Source: Pipra filicauda (Eukaryota > Chordata > Aves > Passeriformes > Pipridae). From it: a stretch of DNA of 64,000 bases. The stretch spans positions 504,941-568,940 of the forward strand of contig NW_024104451.1 in assembly GCF_003945595.2 (NCBI RefSeq). The letters are read 5' to 3'. The notes under the pieces are model-generated. The model saw only the letters and a program-made list of their open reading frames with translations, did not search any database and was not told where the DNA came from. How positions within the stretch are numbered: the first letter of the stretch is position 1; each line of letters starts with the position of its first letter. The translations under genes and the position numbers were made by a program. Shown here in pieces: positions 1 to 12,412 of this stretch.

Positions 1-1479
1 ACAGGTATGTTTTGCCCCTTGTGAGAGCCCCTTGAGGGCTCACTTCACCTCCCCTTTGCTCAGTGTCCCAGGGCCTAGAGTGAGAGTCATGGCTTTTAGA
101 GGCAGATGTTTTCCTCCTGAGGGGCTCCCTCGACATTTACTGAATCTGGGCTCCCCAGTGCTCTGGCCCCGTTCATCACCCAGGGCTGACCCACCCCCAC
201 CGAAGGCTTGTCACTTGGAAAGGACCCTGCAGACAGTCTCTGGACTCCCCCATCCCTGAGTCCCTGAGGAGGACAAACCCAACCTCTCTCTCCTTGGATA
301 GTGGTACCCAGCATTAAGGTGGCTCCCAAAACCCTGGTGATGGGGGAATTTGTGCACGTGGGGATTGCTTTTCTGTGGATTCCCAGATCGTCACATGCAG
401 CAGTGCCATGTACCTGGCAGGAGAACAAGCTGTCAGGTGTGTGAAGCAGGTGCTGGGTCTAGTGCTGTGCACCTGCTAGGATTGGCAATAATCTGGACAA
501 TGATTCCAATAACAATGGAATCACTGCTCTGGGAAAGGGGCAGCCCTGTTCATGGGGCTCAGTGCAGAGACCCTGCACAGACCAGGTAGAGGTGAGCAGC
601 TTGCCCAATACCAGACACCAAAATGGAACAAATCTCCCCCACCCCCACTCCACTTTTCCCCCAGCCTGGGTCCTTTGACTGCATCCAAATCCCCACAGCA
701 TGGGCACCACCGCAACAACTGGCCCACTCTCTCAGGGGTGCTCTACCCATTTCCCACAGCCCTGCTGCCAGCCAGTCCCCGCAGATAGGGGAGCCTTCTT
801 CCCTCTGCCTCCTCCTCCTCCTCCAGCTTCCCAGATCTGAAAGGAGAGCTTGGCTGGGGCTGTCTGTGCTGGAGACAAGCACAGGGAAATAGGAATGGCT
901 GGTCCTGCTCCCGGCCAGGCTGCCTGCCAGGGAAGCTTTGGCTTTATCTACAGAGCCAGGCACCCGGGGGACAGCGCCAGGACCTGTCTGGGGCAAGAGT
1001 AGGTGCTGGTGCTGCTCTGGACCCCTTGGCTTGCTCCAGAGGGGTTGTTTTCCTTCCAAGCAGCACTGCAGCACTCAAACAAGAAGCGATTTGCGATGCA
1101 GAGAAAAACCTCCCACCTGCCACACGGCAGCGTGTGGGCTGGGAGCAGAGCTGGAAGCAGCTGTGCCACCCCATTCCCGCTGCTTGGGCTCCACACTCCT
1201 CCTGCTCCTGCCCTGACAGCGTGTTCTGGGCCGGTTCCTGGCACCGGGACGCTGCCCCTGCCAGGTGGGCTTGTGGGACCCCTTGTGGCACCGCTTTGTC
1301 AGTGTGCCCTGAGGACGGAGCTCTGCCCAGGGACCATGGAGGAGGTGATGCTCTGCTCCCCACTGGTTTGGGGCTTGCTGCCACCTTCCAATACACTGTA
1401 TTTCCCCAGCCTACTGAGCAGGGACAGGCAGAAGGCTGGCATGGCTGAGCAGGGATCTTTCTCTTGGAAATAAGGCAAA
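1..1479. other. Unique GC-rich DNA, no gene recognised
   Basis: Open frames up to 171 codons occur on both strands, but none has a recognisable domain or family resemblance. No tRNA, LTR or CR1 tail was seen. Confidence 0.6.
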
Positions 1480-3375
1480 AAAGGAAGGTGTGTGCCCAGT
1501 GGAAGCAAGGTCAAGTGACATGGGAAGAATACAGAGATGCTGCTTGTCACTGTAGGGAGAAAATCTGTGCAGCCAAAGCTCAGCTGGAGTTGAAGCTGCC
1601 AGAAATGTGGGGGACAATAAAAAGAATTTTTCAAATACATTGATGGCAATAGGCAGTATAGAAATATCCTTGACCCATTCCACGATGAGGATGGTGACTT
1701 CCCACACAGGGACAGAGACAAAGAAAAGCTGTTTAATGCCTTCTTTGCCTCTGTCATCAGCATAGATGACAGACCAAGAGGGTCTCAGTGCCCTGAGCTG
1801 GAGGACCATGACTGCAAGAATGACCAACGCTGAACTTGTGTGGGATCTACTGCTCCAGATGGATCCCTACAAATCTCTGTGGCCTGATGGGATTCATCCC
1901 AGAATCCTCAAAGAGCTGTTGATGTCATAGCAAAACCTCTTTCAATGATTTTTGAGCGGTCTTGGGAATCCAGGGAGGTCCCAGCTAACAGGAAGCTGCT
2001 GAATGTTCTCCTGATTTTTGAGAAGGGTAAGAATAAGGATCCCAGAAACTACAGGCCTGCCAGTCTCACCTCAGTGCCTGGTAAAGTTATGGAGAAGATT
2101 ATTCTGGGAGGGATTGAAAACCACTTGAAAGACAAGGCAGTCATTGGTCACAGCCAGCAGGACTTCATGAGAGGAAAGTCCTGCTTATCCAACCTGGTTT
2201 CCTCCTATGACAAGGTGACCCACCTGGCTGGTCAAGGGAAGCCAGTTGATGTGATCTTTTTGGATTTTGTAAAGCTTTTGATCCTGTCTCTCCCCAGATC
2301 CTTCTGGACAAACTGTCCAACCCACAGCTGCATAAACACATCCTGTGCTGGCTGAGCAATTGGCTCTGGGGTCGGGCACAGAGGGTGACAGTGACTGGGG
2401 TGACATCAGACTGTGACCTGTCACTACTGGGGTTCCCCAGGGCTCCTTCTGGGCCCTGTGCTCTCCAACATCTCCATCAATGACTTGGACACGGCACTGG
2501 AAGGGACATGGAGCAAGTTTGCAGATGACCCAAAACTGGGAGGGGCTGTTGAGTCCCTCGAGGGCAGGGAGGCCCTGCAGAGGGACCTTGACAAATGAGA
2601 GGACTGGGCACTCACCAACCATGGGAAGTTCAACAAGGGGAAGTGCCGGATTCTGCCCCTGGGATGGGGCAACCTTGGGTGTATGGACAGAGTGGGGAAT
2701 GAGAGGCTGGAAAGCAGTGCCGGGAAAGGGCCCTGGGGGTCCTGGTCGGTGGCTACTTGGCCATGAGTGAGCAGTGCCCTGGCAACCAAGAGGGCCAACC
2801 CTGTCCTGGGGCATCAGGGAGGGGATTGTCCTGCTCTGCTCTGCCCTGGGGCAACCTCACCTCACTATTGGGGCAGTTTGGGGGACACAAAGGAAGGAAG
2901 AGATGGAGCCATTAGAGAGTGTCCAAAGGAGGGCAAAGAGATGGGGAAGGGCCTTGATTTGAAGGCGTGTGAGGACACTGAGGGCACTTGGTGTGTTCAG
3001 CTGGAGAAGAGGAGACTGAGGGGAGACCTCACTGCAGTTCCAACTGCCTGGGCAGGGGCAGAGGAGGGGCAGGGACTGAACTCTGCTCTAGGGGGACCAG
3101 GGACAGCACCCAGGGAATGACCTGGAGTTGTGTCAGAGCAGGGTCAGGCTGGATCTCAGGAAAAAGTTCTTCCCCCAGAGGGTGGTTGGGCACTGAACAG
3201 GCTCCCCAGGGCAGTGGGCACAGCCCCAAGGCTGCCAGAGCTCCAGGAATGTTTGGATGATACTCTCAGGTACATGGTGTGACTCTTGGGAATGGTCCCT
3301 TGCAAGGCTGAGGGTTGGACTGGATGATCCTTGTGGGGTCCCTTCCTACTCAACGTAATCTGTGATTCTGTGAAC
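1480..3375 (+). mobile_element. CR1 LINE, 5'-truncated, with decayed reverse transcriptase and intact 3' tail
   Basis: This is the longest CR1 piece in the window, about 1.9 kb. It spans the end of the endonuclease/RT linker, the RT domain, the 3' UTR and the tail ending ATCTGTGATTCTGTGA. RT landmarks visible in translation are EVPANRKLLNVLLIFEKGK, NYRPASLTSVPGKVMEKI, VDVIFLDF and the catalytic FADDPKL (2518-2538). A one-base loss follows VDVIFLDF near 2267, and there are stops and frame changes on both sides of 2355, so it cannot encode an active enzyme. The 5' boundary near 1480 is approximate. The 3' end carries the family signature GGTTGGACTGGATGATCCTT at about 3314-3333. Confidence 0.9.
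1945..2598 (+). pseudogene. CR1 ORF2 reverse transcriptase remnant
   Basis: Two open pieces in the same frame number (1945-2355 and 2413-2598) are joined by a stretch with a stop. They cover RT motifs from the fingers region (NYRPASLTS) to the palm FADD box. The segment between VDVIFLDF and FADD reads out of frame, so KAFD-type residues are found only in another frame. It is a non-functional LINE relic within the CR1 element. Confidence 0.85.
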
Positions 3376-4419
3376 TGCTGATGTCACTTTGTGCCTTCCT
3401 CTGAGTCCTGGGCATGGAGAGCACTATGGGGAGGTAGATGAAGTGTAGAACAGTGAGATTTCAGTGCCTGTGATCCAGGAAATCCACGTGTGATCAGCGG
3501 GTGGATGTTTGGCACGGGGGCACCAGAGAGAGGGCCAGGAATAGGATCCCAAGGTGTTGCAGGGACCTCCTCAAAGGGAGAACATGGCTTCTGGTCCCCT
3601 CAGGTCTTGCTGGGAGAGTGAGGATGGCTGGTGGAGGCTGGTTTTGGAGGGACAGTGTGTGCCTGGTCCTGACTGTTCTCTGCATGGGGCTGGTAGTAAT
3701 TCCCACAGGCTGGGTGGGAGTGGACAGCATTCCTGGATTTGGAAATGGATGCTGGCCACAACCTCCCCCAGGAGCCCAGGAAGGCTCCCATGCTCTGCTC
3801 CCCGCAGAAATTTTAGTGTCACCTAAGGAGAGAAGGAACCCCCTGCCAGGCACAGAACAGCTATTTGTGCCCTCCTCAGTCTCTCAGTGGGGCAGGGAAG
3901 GTTTGGGTGATCCCAGGATAACCCCTTCACTGAGGCTGGAATGAGAGACATCATCAGTGCTGCTGCTTTACACTTTGGGCTGCTGGCCCTGGGAAAAGTG
4001 AGCTGAGGTGGCTTCCACTGCTTTCCCTAAAATGAAGGTGGATCTGTAGAGAACGTGATGGAATTGCTGGGCTGTGTGCCCTGACCCAAACAGGACATAT
4101 ATCCCTTCTGCAGCGCTGACTGAGGAGCCCAGAGCACAACCCCATCTCCTCCCACCCTCTTTCCCCCAGCTGAACGTGGGCCTGAACCCCATATATGGGC
4201 AGTGGGAGCAGAGGGAACACTGCTTCTTCTGGAGCTGTCGCTTGCACTGTCACCTGGAAGAGTCATAGTGGGACCTGTGAGGGATCCGTTGCTGGGAGCA
4301 CTGATGTCCCAGCTGGTGGAAACAATGCAGCAAGCCATTCCATGGAAGCCTGGGGCTTTATCTCCCAGGAGCTAAAGGGGCTTTCACTGCTTCCCTTCAG
4401 GCTTGCAAACAGCTTCTGG
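3376..4419. other. Unique DNA, nothing recognised
   Basis: It lies between two CR1 copies. Open frames up to 147 codons resemble no known protein. Confidence 0.55.
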
Positions 4420-4539
4420 GCTACTGGAGTTCTGGAGCAACCTGGACTATGGAAGGTGCCCCTGCCCATGGCTTTAAGGGACACCCAGAGATGAGCTTTA
4501 AGGTCCCTTCCAACCCAAATCATTCTGTGATTCTGTGAA
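4420..4539 (+). mobile_element. CR1 3'-end fragment
   Basis: The order is CTGGAGCAACCTGG, then GGAAGGTGCCCCTGCCCATGG, TTTAAGGTCCCTTCCAACCC and the tail ATTCTGTGATTCTGTGA, matching CR1 3' UTR order. A 40-bp segment between the parts has diverged. Confidence 0.8.
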
Positions 4540-7147
4540 GAGAACTCTGCCCCCACTCCAGGGTAGGGCAGCAGGAGAGGAAGAGTTGCTCCGGTTTCCA
4601 ACAGGAGTCAGGAGAACCCACAGCTGTCGAGAGCTGGGACCCCCTGGGACCGCACCAGAGGGATGTGTTTTCTTGCTCAGAGGACAAGTGTCAATGGCAA
4701 AGTCTCTGCACAGACTTCAGTGGTGAGAAACACTGTGGGCTGGGACATTTTGGGGAAGATTTTTAGCTGCAGCAAAGAAATTTGGCAGCTTGGAAGCAAT
4801 CTAATCATCCTCCTCCCATATGCTTGGTGCTATTTAAAAGGGAGCATGTACCCGATTTCTTTCCGACCAGCAAGCTGACATTTCCAGAGTGCATTTGAAA
4901 ATAAATTTGGCATCCGCTGTCAAAATCTCAGATTGAGCCCAGTACAGCTAATCTGGGCTCTAAATGCCTCTGCAGAGCACCTTTCCCTGCTCACAGATCC
5001 CAAGCCATGGCAGGGTTTGCTTCCCACGGCCAGGATGGTGCAGGCACCACCAAGCTTTGAGGGCTGGAGGGCACTTCCTGGCTGGTGGCTCAAGCCCTTT
5101 CCAACAACCCCTAAAGCTGAATAGGCTGTTCCTGGATGGATGGTAGCTGAGTGCCTCCTCTCCTGAGCTATTCCCTTCCCAGTGCGGAGGCAGAAGGAGC
5201 TGTGGATGCTTGGGCTCATCCTGCCAGCAAGAGACAGGGCAGGGTCCATCCTCCTCTGAGCTCTGGGCTCTCCAGAAACCTCTCTGAAACCCATCCTGCC
5301 TCCTCCTGCCAACGCCCAGGGCTGACAGGCAGAGGAGGGGAACTTGGGGGCATTTAGGTTCCCTCCCGACTCCCCTCTCCCATCACACACCTGGAGGGCT
5401 GGAGTGATGCCCAGAGGAGTGGGAGTGATGTGGGAATGCCCCACACCGTGCTAAGTGCTCTGCACTGGTGGAATGAACCCCAGCTCCAGCGGCCTACCAG
5501 TGGAAATAGGCAGGAAAAGGGGTGCTGCTTGTACCTGCCCTGTGGGAACACATGTGGGGTACCTGGGCAGGCTGGCAGGGCTATCCCCCTCTTGCAGGTC
5601 TGACAGTGAGAGACAGCTGCGGGTACGTGGGATGTTTGGAAGGGTGTCAGTGGGATGCTGCACACACAGGGTCCGATGTCGTGTCCGCCTGTCCCCGTGT
5701 GTTGGGTCGGGGTAGATGGGCTGTTCCTGTGAATGAGACCAGGTGCCACATCTCTGACAGGGAGCTGTCCCCTCCCCTCACCCAGAATCTCAGCTCCTCT
5801 TGGGCCCCCCAGCCCCACCAAGCCCTGCCCTGCCCACAGCTCAGACCTGAGGGGGGCACATGGTGTGAACCCACCCACCCAAGGGGACAGCCTTGCTCCT
5901 CTCCTCTTCCTCCCTTGGGTTTTAGTCTCCCCCAGTGCTGCATTTTGGGGTGAGGGTGGAAGAGTGGAGCAGGTTGAAAGCATATGGTGGGATTAATGCT
6001 GTATCCCTGCCTCTGAGCTATCCGTGTGCTCCTGCTCTGTGCCATCAGCCTCGTTAGTGCTGCTGGAGTGGGGATCAAACCCAGTGAGCCGTGTGCTGAG
6101 CCTCCGCGCTGGAGTCAGTTCTAAGGATTATGGTGAATTATGTAGATGGGAATCAGACAGCAATCCAGGCATGGACGATGTCTTGAGGGGGTGGCAGGGC
6201 TGGAGCTTCACCATACAGGAAGTTTGCTGAGATCTAATTAGATGTTCAAACAGCCCCTCCTGGCCAGGGCTCTGCAAGCGCCTACCCACGCTCACTGTTC
6301 ACCTGCCCAGCCCTGAAACAGCATGACCTGGGCTTGGGGAAAGGGAAACAGGGGATATCATGATAATGTCTGCATGGCAGAGGGTCCTGGGGCTGTGGAG
6401 ACAGCCAGGGAAGGAAATTAAGGTAGAAAAAAGCAGATCCCTCTTGGCCCCAGGAAGAAGGTGGGAGCTTATGTCTCCCCTGACCAGGCTGAGCACTCAC
6501 TGGGGGTGCAGGGACTTACCGGGGGACAGGCAGCTTCCCCCCATGCAGTGCCCAGTGGCTGCTGGGTTGAGCAATGTGCTGGACTGGGAGCAGCACTTCC
6601 TGGTCTGGATGGGAGCTGTAACTGGGGCAGAGGAGCACCTGGGGGTGACAAAGGCTGGATCCCTCATTCAAGAACAGCTGGAGTTTCTTCCCCCATCCTA
6701 ATCCATACATGCTGCTTGGTGCAGTCCTTTGGGCATCCTAACCCAGCTCAGACCTGCAGCTCCATAGAGCTCGCTCCCATGGACCAGGGCAGGCAGACAG
6801 GGAGTTCTGTCCCTGGATCTCTCTTGGAGCTTGTTTCTTTCTCGTTGCTTTGCGGTAACATGGAGTGTGGGATGCACTGGCCCAGAAGTGGCCCCATGTC
6901 CAAACAGTGTCCATCCCAATACCCTTGGCCCCGGGAGCACCCTGTGCTGAGCCCTGGGGAGCTCTTAGTGGCACCAGAACCCCCTAGCCAGCACCTTGAG
7001 GTGCTCTGGGCAGAGGATCCAGGGAGGTGGGAGGAAAGGCTCTTTTAGGGCTGAGGTTGCAGCTGTATGCCTGCTGGGACCCAAAGCCGGGGGGGGCTGG
7101 AGAGGGATGATTCTCATCTTGGCCATCCTGTTCCACCCTCTGCCAGA
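4540..7147. other. Unique DNA, no gene recognised
   Basis: An AT-richer patch at about 4780-4930 (containing GCTATTTAAAAGGGAGCATG) is free of repeats and could be conserved non-coding DNA. The rest is GC-rich. A 209-codon minus frame at 5354-5983 resembles nothing known. Confidence 0.55.
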
Positions 7148-7199
7148 GCTTTAAGATCCCTCCCAACCCAAAGCATCCTGGGATTCAGTGATTCTGTGG
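7148..7199 (+). mobile_element. CR1 3' tail, very short
   Basis: Only the last 50 bp remain: CTTTAAGATCCCTCCCAACC and GGGATTCAGTGATTCTGTGG. The short, degraded tail implies an old insertion or severe 5' truncation. Confidence 0.65.
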
Positions 7200-8013
7200 T
7201 GCCCAGCGGGTGCTGCTGCCCTGGCTCTGTCCTCAGGAGCCCAGCTCGGCCTGGGGAGCAAGGACAGTGTGGGGCACAGCTCTGAGTCAGGGAACCCCAG
7301 CGTCTGAGGAGAGCCCAGGGACAGAGGCACGCATTCCCAGCTGTGTTATCCACCACTCCTCTAGAATGGATCCATCAGGATCAAATGAAGAGTGACACCT
7401 GCCCTGTGCCTCTTTTTTGTCACTGTTCTCTTTGTGCTGTAAGTTGGCTACTGTGCCCAGGCATTGGGATGCTTCCCCCTTCCCTACCTGCTAGAAATGG
7501 AGCCAGCCTGCAACTGCTGTTTGGGAGTACCCTGTCATCAAAGCAGAGAGGAGGGAGCAAAGTCTGGGGTGGACACACACTCAAAGGGGGAAAGTCTGGC
7601 CTACTTGGGTTATTTAACAGGTCTGGGAAGAAGTGGGTGACAACCCACAGCTGGCTGTGCAGGAATTACAGCACTGATTCCACTCCTCCCAGTAACCTAG
7701 GTAATTATAGGTACACTTGGGAATATCCAAAAGTGCTTGTGTTTTAAACCCTTTGGAGGTAAGTGAATACAAGGATAATCATCCCTGAGGCTAATCTGCT
7801 GGAGCTCCTGCCTCCCAACATGGTTCTCCAGTGTTGGGGTGGTAGATGAGGCTGGAGGTGGAGAAGGAGGAGAGGGAGAGAGAGGAGAAGGAGAGCTGCT
7901 GGCACCAGCACACATGACTTCTGTGTTTTGTGCTGTGTTGTTGGTAAACTGGTGGGTCAGGAAGATCCACTGGCCTCAGAGCCAGGTAAATCAGCTGTAA
8001 ATCCCAGGTAAAT
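7200..8013. other. Unique DNA with a purine-rich tract
   Basis: A GA-rich run at about 7847-7905 (GGAGAAGGAGGAGAGGGAGA) could form triplex-type structure. No gene seen. Confidence 0.55.
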
Positions 8014-8302
8014 CCTAGAATCACAGAATGGTTTGGGTTGGAAAGGACCTTAAAGACCATCTCATTCCACACCCTTGCCATGGGCAGGGACACTTTCCAC
8101 TAGACCAGGTTGCTCCAAGCCCTGTCCAACCTGGCCTTGAGCCCTGTCAGTGGGAAGCCATTTCCCCTTGTCCTGTCACTCCAGGCCCTTGTCCAAAGTC
8201 TCTCTCCAGCTCCACTGGAGCCCCTTTAGGGACTAAAAGGGACTCTGAGTTCTCCCTGGAGCCTTCTCTTCTCCAGGCTGAACAGCCCCACCTCCCTCGG
8301 CG
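8014..8302 (-). mobile_element. CR1 fragment, about 290 bp
   Basis: On the + strand it reads from AGAATCACAGAATGGTTTGG through CAGGTTGCTCCAAGCC to CTTCTCTTCTCCAGGCTGAA, the reverse complement of the CR1 3' UTR. The TAGAATCACAGAAT end at 8014 is the 3' terminus. The 5' truncation falls near 8302. Confidence 0.9.
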
Positions 8303-9009
8303 GGTTTGACTGAGAACCATCTCTGCATGCTCTTCCCAACAGTGTGGGCTTCCCTCCCAGTAAGATCACAGTCAGGGATTCCTTGCCCTGGGAGGTTCAT
8401 TCCCAAGCACTGTTTTGCTCTGGGGGCAGCTGGCAGCAGAACCTGCCCCACTTAAACTGGTGAAGGGGTTCATCAGTGAAGGGAGAAACACAGAGGGACC
8501 AGCCTTTCTGAACCCCTTGTGCCTGTTATTGCTATAATAAGTTTCAGTCATGTGTCTGAAAGGGCTGAAGGGAAAATCTATTTTTCTCTGTTTTCCAGCT
8601 CTGCCTGTGTGACAGAGGCTCTGCAGGCATGGGCTCTGCGGAGACAGAGCTGGTTTTTCCTGGTGTTTGTGTGGGTTTGCACATGGCAACAACAGAGAGA
8701 AAAACCTTTTTTTTTATTTTGAAGAAGAAGAAGAAAATATGATGGTAAAAAGCAGTTTGCATTTGCAGGGAAGAGCAGGGAGAGGGTCAGGAACACAGAC
8801 AGCAATGGAGTGCACTTCATTCTGGCACTATCACAGCGTTGGGCTCTTCCCACACAACCCAGCCCAGGGTTGTTGTGCTCCAAGGACACCCAAAACAGCC
8901 CCAACCTGGGCTGCCTGGGCAAGTTCCTTATGGCCAAGGGGAAGCAGGCTGGAATTCTGCAGGGAATTTCTGTGCTAGGAAGGATTAGGGTTTTCAATGC
9001 ATGGGTCCT
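8303..9009. other. Unique DNA, nothing recognised
   Basis: A T9 run followed by GAAGAAGAAGAAG at about 8706-8738 is simple sequence. The segment right of 8810 may be diverged CR1 upstream of the copy at 9010, but it is not clear enough to call. Confidence 0.5.
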
Positions 9010-9246
9010 CGGGTTGTGCCAGGGTAGGTTTGGATTGGATGTTAGAGGAAATTTCTTTACAGAAAAGGTTGCCATTGTAACAGTCTGCCCAGGGCAATGA
9101 TGGAGTTACCATCTCTGGAAGTGTTCAAAAAGCATGTGGATGTGGCACTTGGGGACATGTGTTAATGGTGACCATGGTAGTGATGCTGGGTTAGTGGTTG
9201 GACTCAATGACCTCAGAAGGCTTTACCAACCTTAATTGTTCTATCC
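9010..9246 (+). mobile_element. CR1 fragment with 3' end
   Basis: It contains GGGTTGTGCCAGGGTAGGTT, GGAAATTTCTTTACAGAAAA, GGAAGTGTTCAAAAAGCATG, GGTTGGACTCAATGACCTC and CCAACCTTAATTGTTCTAT. The KTGTGGATGTGGCACTT-type wording marks a subfamily shared with the copies at 35,895 and 43,562. Confidence 0.85.
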
Positions 9247-9594
9247 TTTGGGAAGCTGTGATGGCAAAGGGAACGGGGAGGTCAGGCTCTGCCAGAGCAC
9301 CCGAAGCCGTGCCAGAGCTCTGTGCTGAGCCGGCAGGAGCAGCACCCAGTGCCACCTCAGCACTGGTGGGCTGGTCACTGCTGGGGACGGTGCCACCTCA
9401 GTCCCCGGCCCATGTCAGGGCCATGAACTGCTCATGCCAGACTGATCCTCTCCAGTCCTGCCCTGGGAGCCCTGTCCAGGCTTTGGCACATTCCCTGCTC
9501 CCTGCCCACCAGGCTGTACCAGCCTGCTGCTCCCTCAGGAAGGCGTTCCCAGCTCTGGTCCATCACATTCCTCCCACGGCTGCTGCATGCGTCA

Positions 9595-9735
9595 CTTTTT
9601 TACCCTTCTTCACACAACTGCCCTTCAGATATTTATACAGTGTGATCCTGTTCCCCCTCCAGCATCAGCTTTCTAGGCCATACAAATTAAATTTCTTCAG
9701 TCTCTGCCCATAACCCATCCTCTTCAGCCCTGCAT
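9595..9735 (-). mobile_element. Old CR1 relic
   Basis: CTTCAGATATTTATACAGTG, CAGCATCAGCTTTCTAGGCC and TTCTTCAGTCTCTGCCCATA follow the CR1 internal 3' region read on the minus strand. Neither the 3' tail nor clean ends are visible. Divergence is high. Confidence 0.5.
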
Positions 9736-10309
9736 CCCTCAGGGCTCAGGATGGGTTTTTCCTTTTCTGTGTGCGATGTGTCTCTTCCTGTAAGAGCCAC
9801 CCCGGGAATTGTAGGGCACGTTACTACCACAGTGTAAAAATAGGATTAGAAGTCATTTTGTTCAGGGAAAGATTGTTCTGGGCTCCTACCTGCAAACCTT
9901 TCCACCGATGGCAGCTCTGTGCCATGTTCCTACACAGATGCTTCCAGCTCTCCAGTCCATGATTGCTCCAGAGCTAACCATGCATGGCCACAACCTTCAC
10001 CTCCTGCAGCAGCCTCTTGTGCACTGGGGGAATGCATTGGGTGCCCCACAGCTCTGCCCCATGGCTGTGCCCCACAGCTCTGCCGTCTGTGGTGCTGTCG
10101 CTCATCCTTGGAATCCAAGCCCAGACAATGCTCCATGACCAGCTGGAAAGGGAAAGGTCAGTGCCTGCCCCACATCTGCCTCAAGTGCCACTGTGGGGCC
10201 CCACACATCAGCCAGGGGATGGTCCCTGCCCCACAAGAGGCCCCACTGGAGGTTTTGCCCCACCCTTGAACTGCTCCCCAAGCCCACCTGTTGGTCCCGT
10301 GCCCTCGAA
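9736..10309. other. Unique DNA, nothing recognised
   Basis: GC-rich towards the right, merging into the C-rich minisatellite at 10310. Confidence 0.5.
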
Positions 10310-10700
10310 GTGTACCCTGACCCCTATATATGGTCTCAAAACTCCTCTGCCCCACATTTAGGGGCCCCAATGCACCCCTGAACCCCATCAGGTCAGGGTG
10401 ATGGTGTCCCTCAAACCCTCATCTGTGGGTCCCTGCACCCCTCAAATCCACATCTATGGAACCCAGTGCCCCCCTGACCCCCATCTATGGGGTCCAAACC
10501 CCCATTTATGGATCTAAACACCCCTCCAATCCCCCATTGATGGGTCCCAACACTCGCTGACCCCCATCTATGGACTCAAACAGCTCCCAAAACCCCATTT
10601 ATGGGGCCCAAACACCCATCTATGTGTCCAAACTGCCCTCCAAACCTCCACCTATGGGTCTTGATCCCCCCTCCACCCCACACTTGTGAGTCAAGCTCAC
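10310..10700. repeat. Degenerate C-rich minisatellite
   Basis: A unit of roughly 30-40 bp built around CCCCCATCTATGGGGTCCAA recurs about ten times with changes (CATCTGTGGGTCC, CATCTATGGAACC, CATTTATGGATCT, CATTGATGGGTCC, CACCTATGGGTCT). Unit length varies, so the array is old. No coding potential is inferred. Confidence 0.75.
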
Positions 10701-12194
10701 CCAGACCATGTGCCTCCACAAACCCCCACACACCCAGTTACTCATTGGTGTTGGGACGTCACAGCTTCTGCAGGAACTTCACGTCCTCCACTTCTATGGA
10801 GCAGAGTTAAGGGACAGAGCAGGGGAATATATGGGACCTGGATGTGGGGCCTATCCTTCCTGGCTTGTTATGAACCCTGAGTGTCAGTCCTGTTGTACCC
10901 ATCAGGATGCCCTTCTGGTGCCCCTGGGGTAGCCCCTCACCTGAGCTGTCACCAGTGTGTGAGCCCAGTGCCCCCATGCCCTGTGAACATCCCACTGTGG
11001 GCACAGCAGAGGCTTCTCCATTCTGCTGGACACCCCAGGTTGGTGACCCAGGGCTGATATGGGGTGCCCAAGGGAAGATGGGATGCTCATCCCTGGAGCC
11101 ACAATTCCAGATCAGCGATTTGCTTGGAAGCACCTGGGAGAGGGGAGAAGAGCTTGTAGGAGACAGGACTGCAAGAGGTCAACGTTGCATTGGTGTGTCC
11201 TTCACCACTCCATAATGCCTCCCTGGAATGACTGGGATTGACTCCCAGTCATTGACTCCCTGGAATGACTGCAGTCCCTGTCCTGGTCCCCTGCCACGCT
11301 GGCAGAGATCCTGGCTACCACCACCACTCCCCAGCTGCTGTGGTGACCGCAGAGTGACCTCCTGGGAGAAATTTGGGGGTTCCCATCAACCAAAAAGGTT
11401 TCCGTAATTCCTGCATCAATAATTCCTGGGGTTTGTCTGTATATTCTGTCAGTCTGTGTGTTCATCCAGAACTGCTCCAGGGGCAAGGGAGCTGTTTTGG
11501 AGCTTGGGGACCTGTTGTGGAGAAGGGCATGAGCTGTACCATACCTCCAGCTGGGGGGGTTTGCACCCGCCATGGCCCAATCCCTCCTCTTGAAGGATTC
11601 TGTTCTCCCATGATGTCTCCTTATGTTTTTCTCCCTCTGTGTGCCTGCTTGGGCATCTCTTGGTTGTTGCCTGCAGGATGTCTGGGGTCTGCATGAGGAC
11701 TGGGGAGGATCACTCCATCCTTTAGCATCCTTCATCCTTCCTTCACCTACATTTCTTACTGGGGATCAGGACTAGGGAGGATCCTCTGGGATCCCTTCAT
11801 GCTCCCTTCACCTCCAATGCTTACTGGGGCCAAATACCCCCCTTCCGTGGGCAGCGTCACTCACCTCTGGCCGTGTGGGACTGGACATGGCTCACACGGA
11901 CAGGACAAGCCACAGAGACTGCCCAAGCAGCCAGGCAAGAGAGGACGCTGCGTTCAGCCAGTGCTGCGGGGGTCTGGTGAGTCCCAGCCTGGGACTGACA
12001 AGCCATGGTTGGGAGCACCCCCTGTTCTGAGGGTCCCCCAGCTCCCAGCAGGCAGGGAAGGTTCACCAGTGCTCAGTCCGCATCACAACCCCAGGTCAGT
12101 GGACTCTGACAAGGCTCAGGGTGCCCATCTCCAAGACCCACAGTCCTGCTGGTGCCTGCCCAGCCCGACAGGGACAGCCCTGGACCTGCCACCA
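10701..12194. other. Unique DNA apart from a small hairpin-bearing duplication
   Basis: No gene recognised. The 177-codon minus frame at 11202-11735 has no known resemblance. Confidence 0.5.
11219..11270. repeat. 37-bp direct duplication enclosing an 11-bp perfect hairpin
   Basis: CTCCCTGGAATGACT occurs at 11219-11233 and again at 11256-11270. Between and overlapping them, AATGACTGGGA (11227-11237) and TCCCAGTCATT (11243-11253) are perfect inverted repeats with the 5-base loop TTGAC. Confidence 0.8.
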
Positions 12195-12412
12195 GCAGAG
12201 TGCCCTGCGGTGCCCTGGGCTCCCACAGCCATCCCCCCATTCCCATCCTACCCTGTGGTGTCCTGGGCTCTCATAGCCATTTCACTCATCCCCCCCATCC
12301 TATCCTGTGTTCCCCTGGGCTCCCACAGCCAAACCAACCCCCCCATCCCATCCTGCAGTGCCCCGTGCTCCTATGTCATTCCTCCCCATCCCACTGTGCC
12401 TCTTCCACCCTC
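12195..12412. repeat. Degenerate 45-55 bp tandem repeat
   Basis: About four copies share CCCTGGGCTCCCACAGCCAT-like and CCCCCCATCC-like halves (start points near 12202, 12250, 12304 and 12354). The 211-codon open frame across it is a product of the repeat composition. Confidence 0.65.

Noticed and set aside
2185..2814. 209-codon minus-strand open frame
   Set aside because: It is antisense to the CR1 reverse transcriptase remnant.
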